Of a stretch of DNA of 64,000 bases, positions 63,847 through 64,000 are shown piece by piece (the stretch's first letter is position 1; each line of letters starts with the position of its first letter). The notes below the pieces were generated by a model. The model was not told the DNA's origin. It ran no database searches and saw nothing but the letters and a program-made list of their open reading frames with translations. The translations under genes were made by a program, and so were the position numbers. Location: assembly GCA_006226775.1 (NCBI GenBank), contig SBGD01000030.1, positions 62,001 through 126,000 of the forward strand. Reading direction: 5' to 3'. The DNA comes from Paracoccaceae bacterium (GTDB lineage Bacteria > Pseudomonadota > Alphaproteobacteria > Rhodobacterales > Rhodobacteraceae).

Positions 63847-64000
63847 GCGCGCTGGACATGTCATATGGCGCCAAGGTGCTGGTGGGCGACGACAACTGGC
63901 GCTACGGGCCGAAGCTGCCCGCCTTGGCCGCGTTCCTGTTTGGCCGTCGGGAGCGGTTCGAGCATCTCGGAATGCGCTGCACGGTCGCCTGGTACAAGGG
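63843..64000 (+). CDS. Phage protein, partial at the window edge
   Basis: The first 52 codons are visible (MSALDMSYGAKVLVGDDNWR ... FGRRERFEHLGMRCTVAWYKG). The gene is coupled to DUF3486 by ATGA and runs off the window. The large terminase is expected near here, but this start lacks the usual beginning of that family, so it may be a small intervening gene. No call is made. Confidence 0.5.
   Translation, partial: MSALDMSYGAKVLVGDDNWRYGPKLPALAAFLFGRRERFEHLGMRCTVAWYK

Larger units (their letters stand above)
47242..64000. mobile_element. Mu-like transposable prophage, left part
   Basis: The gene set and order follow phage Mu: S24 repressor read leftward, divergent Ner-like gene, MuA transposase, MuB ATPase, DUF3164, GemA, Mor-like activator, endolysin/holin, DUF2730, gp26-like and DUF3486. 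The left boundary is inferred: TG at 47242 begins TGTTAGTTGAAAGAC, base composition drops there, and TTCTTGCAGA recurs at +17 and +127. If correct, the 5-bp target duplication would be CCCAC (47237-47241). Head and tail genes and the right end are beyond the window. Confidence 0.88.

Overview
The window is GC-rich DNA from an alphaproteobacterium, almost certainly a member of the Rhodobacteraceae (Roseobacter group). The basis is the gene content and order (ispH-rnhA; purH-lspA-DUF3035-two M16 peptidases; rbfA-truB-rpsO-pnp), the DUF1674 and DUF1643 proteins, a MnmC enzyme split into two divergent genes, and intergenic hairpin repeats of a kind common in that family. The species cannot be named from sequence alone.

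Positions 1-47209 are chromosomal and mostly housekeeping. 1-5350: partial cytochrome c, ispH, rnhA, a TRIC-type channel bracketed by inverted repeats, the divergent MnmC oxidoreductase and MnmD methyltransferase genes, and a DMT transporter. 5564-8731: lytic transglycosylase divergent from dapA. 8821-17528: a long leftward block of rsmB, heparinase-like gene, purH, lspA, a BamF-like lipoprotein and an M16 peptidase pair. 17601-25525: DUF1674, dapB, then the translation cluster rbfA-truB-rpsO-pnp, interrupted by a phosphodiester-glycosidase-like gene, a DUF1643 gene and a small RTX protein. 25706-33722: AIM24 protein, aspartoacylase-like, methyltransferase, peroxiredoxin, FMN reductase, OmpA lipoprotein, Ada-like alkyltransferase, nth and a PfkB kinase. 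33967-36891: a sulfotransferase divergent from a glycosyltransferase, then a HIT protein. 37006-47209: LysR regulator, small stress and secreted proteins, 2,4-dienoyl-CoA reductase, two Rhodobacteraceae-type hypotheticals, a lipoprotein, a CPBP protease, accD and folC.

From about 47242 to the end lies the left part of a Mu-like transposable prophage; its right end is outside the window. The order is: candidate end sequences, leftward S24 repressor, divergent operator region, Ner-like protein, Rha-like regulator, small early genes, ParB-like protein, MuA transposase with a D269/D342/E394 triad, MuB ATPase, several small HTH proteins, DUF3164, tiny ORFs, GemA, an antisense cargo-like gene, an ORF6N regulator, a Mor-like activator, a GH24 endolysin, a 3TM holin, DUF2730, a gp26-like protein and DUF3486 (probable small terminase). 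Most early genes overlap by 4-8 bases, so they probably form one long transcription unit.

The most unusual structure is a 42-bp double-palindrome element: two related 20-bp palindromes, each with two GATC sites. It occurs six times at four places. Two inverted copies bracket the TRIC channel gene, one lies between rpsO and pnp, and three form a 74-bp-period tandem array at 41763-41986. Other intergenic hairpin families (an AATATCCCGGGG type, a GTCCCGGA type and a 24-bp perfect inverted repeat) also sit between genes, often where two genes converge.
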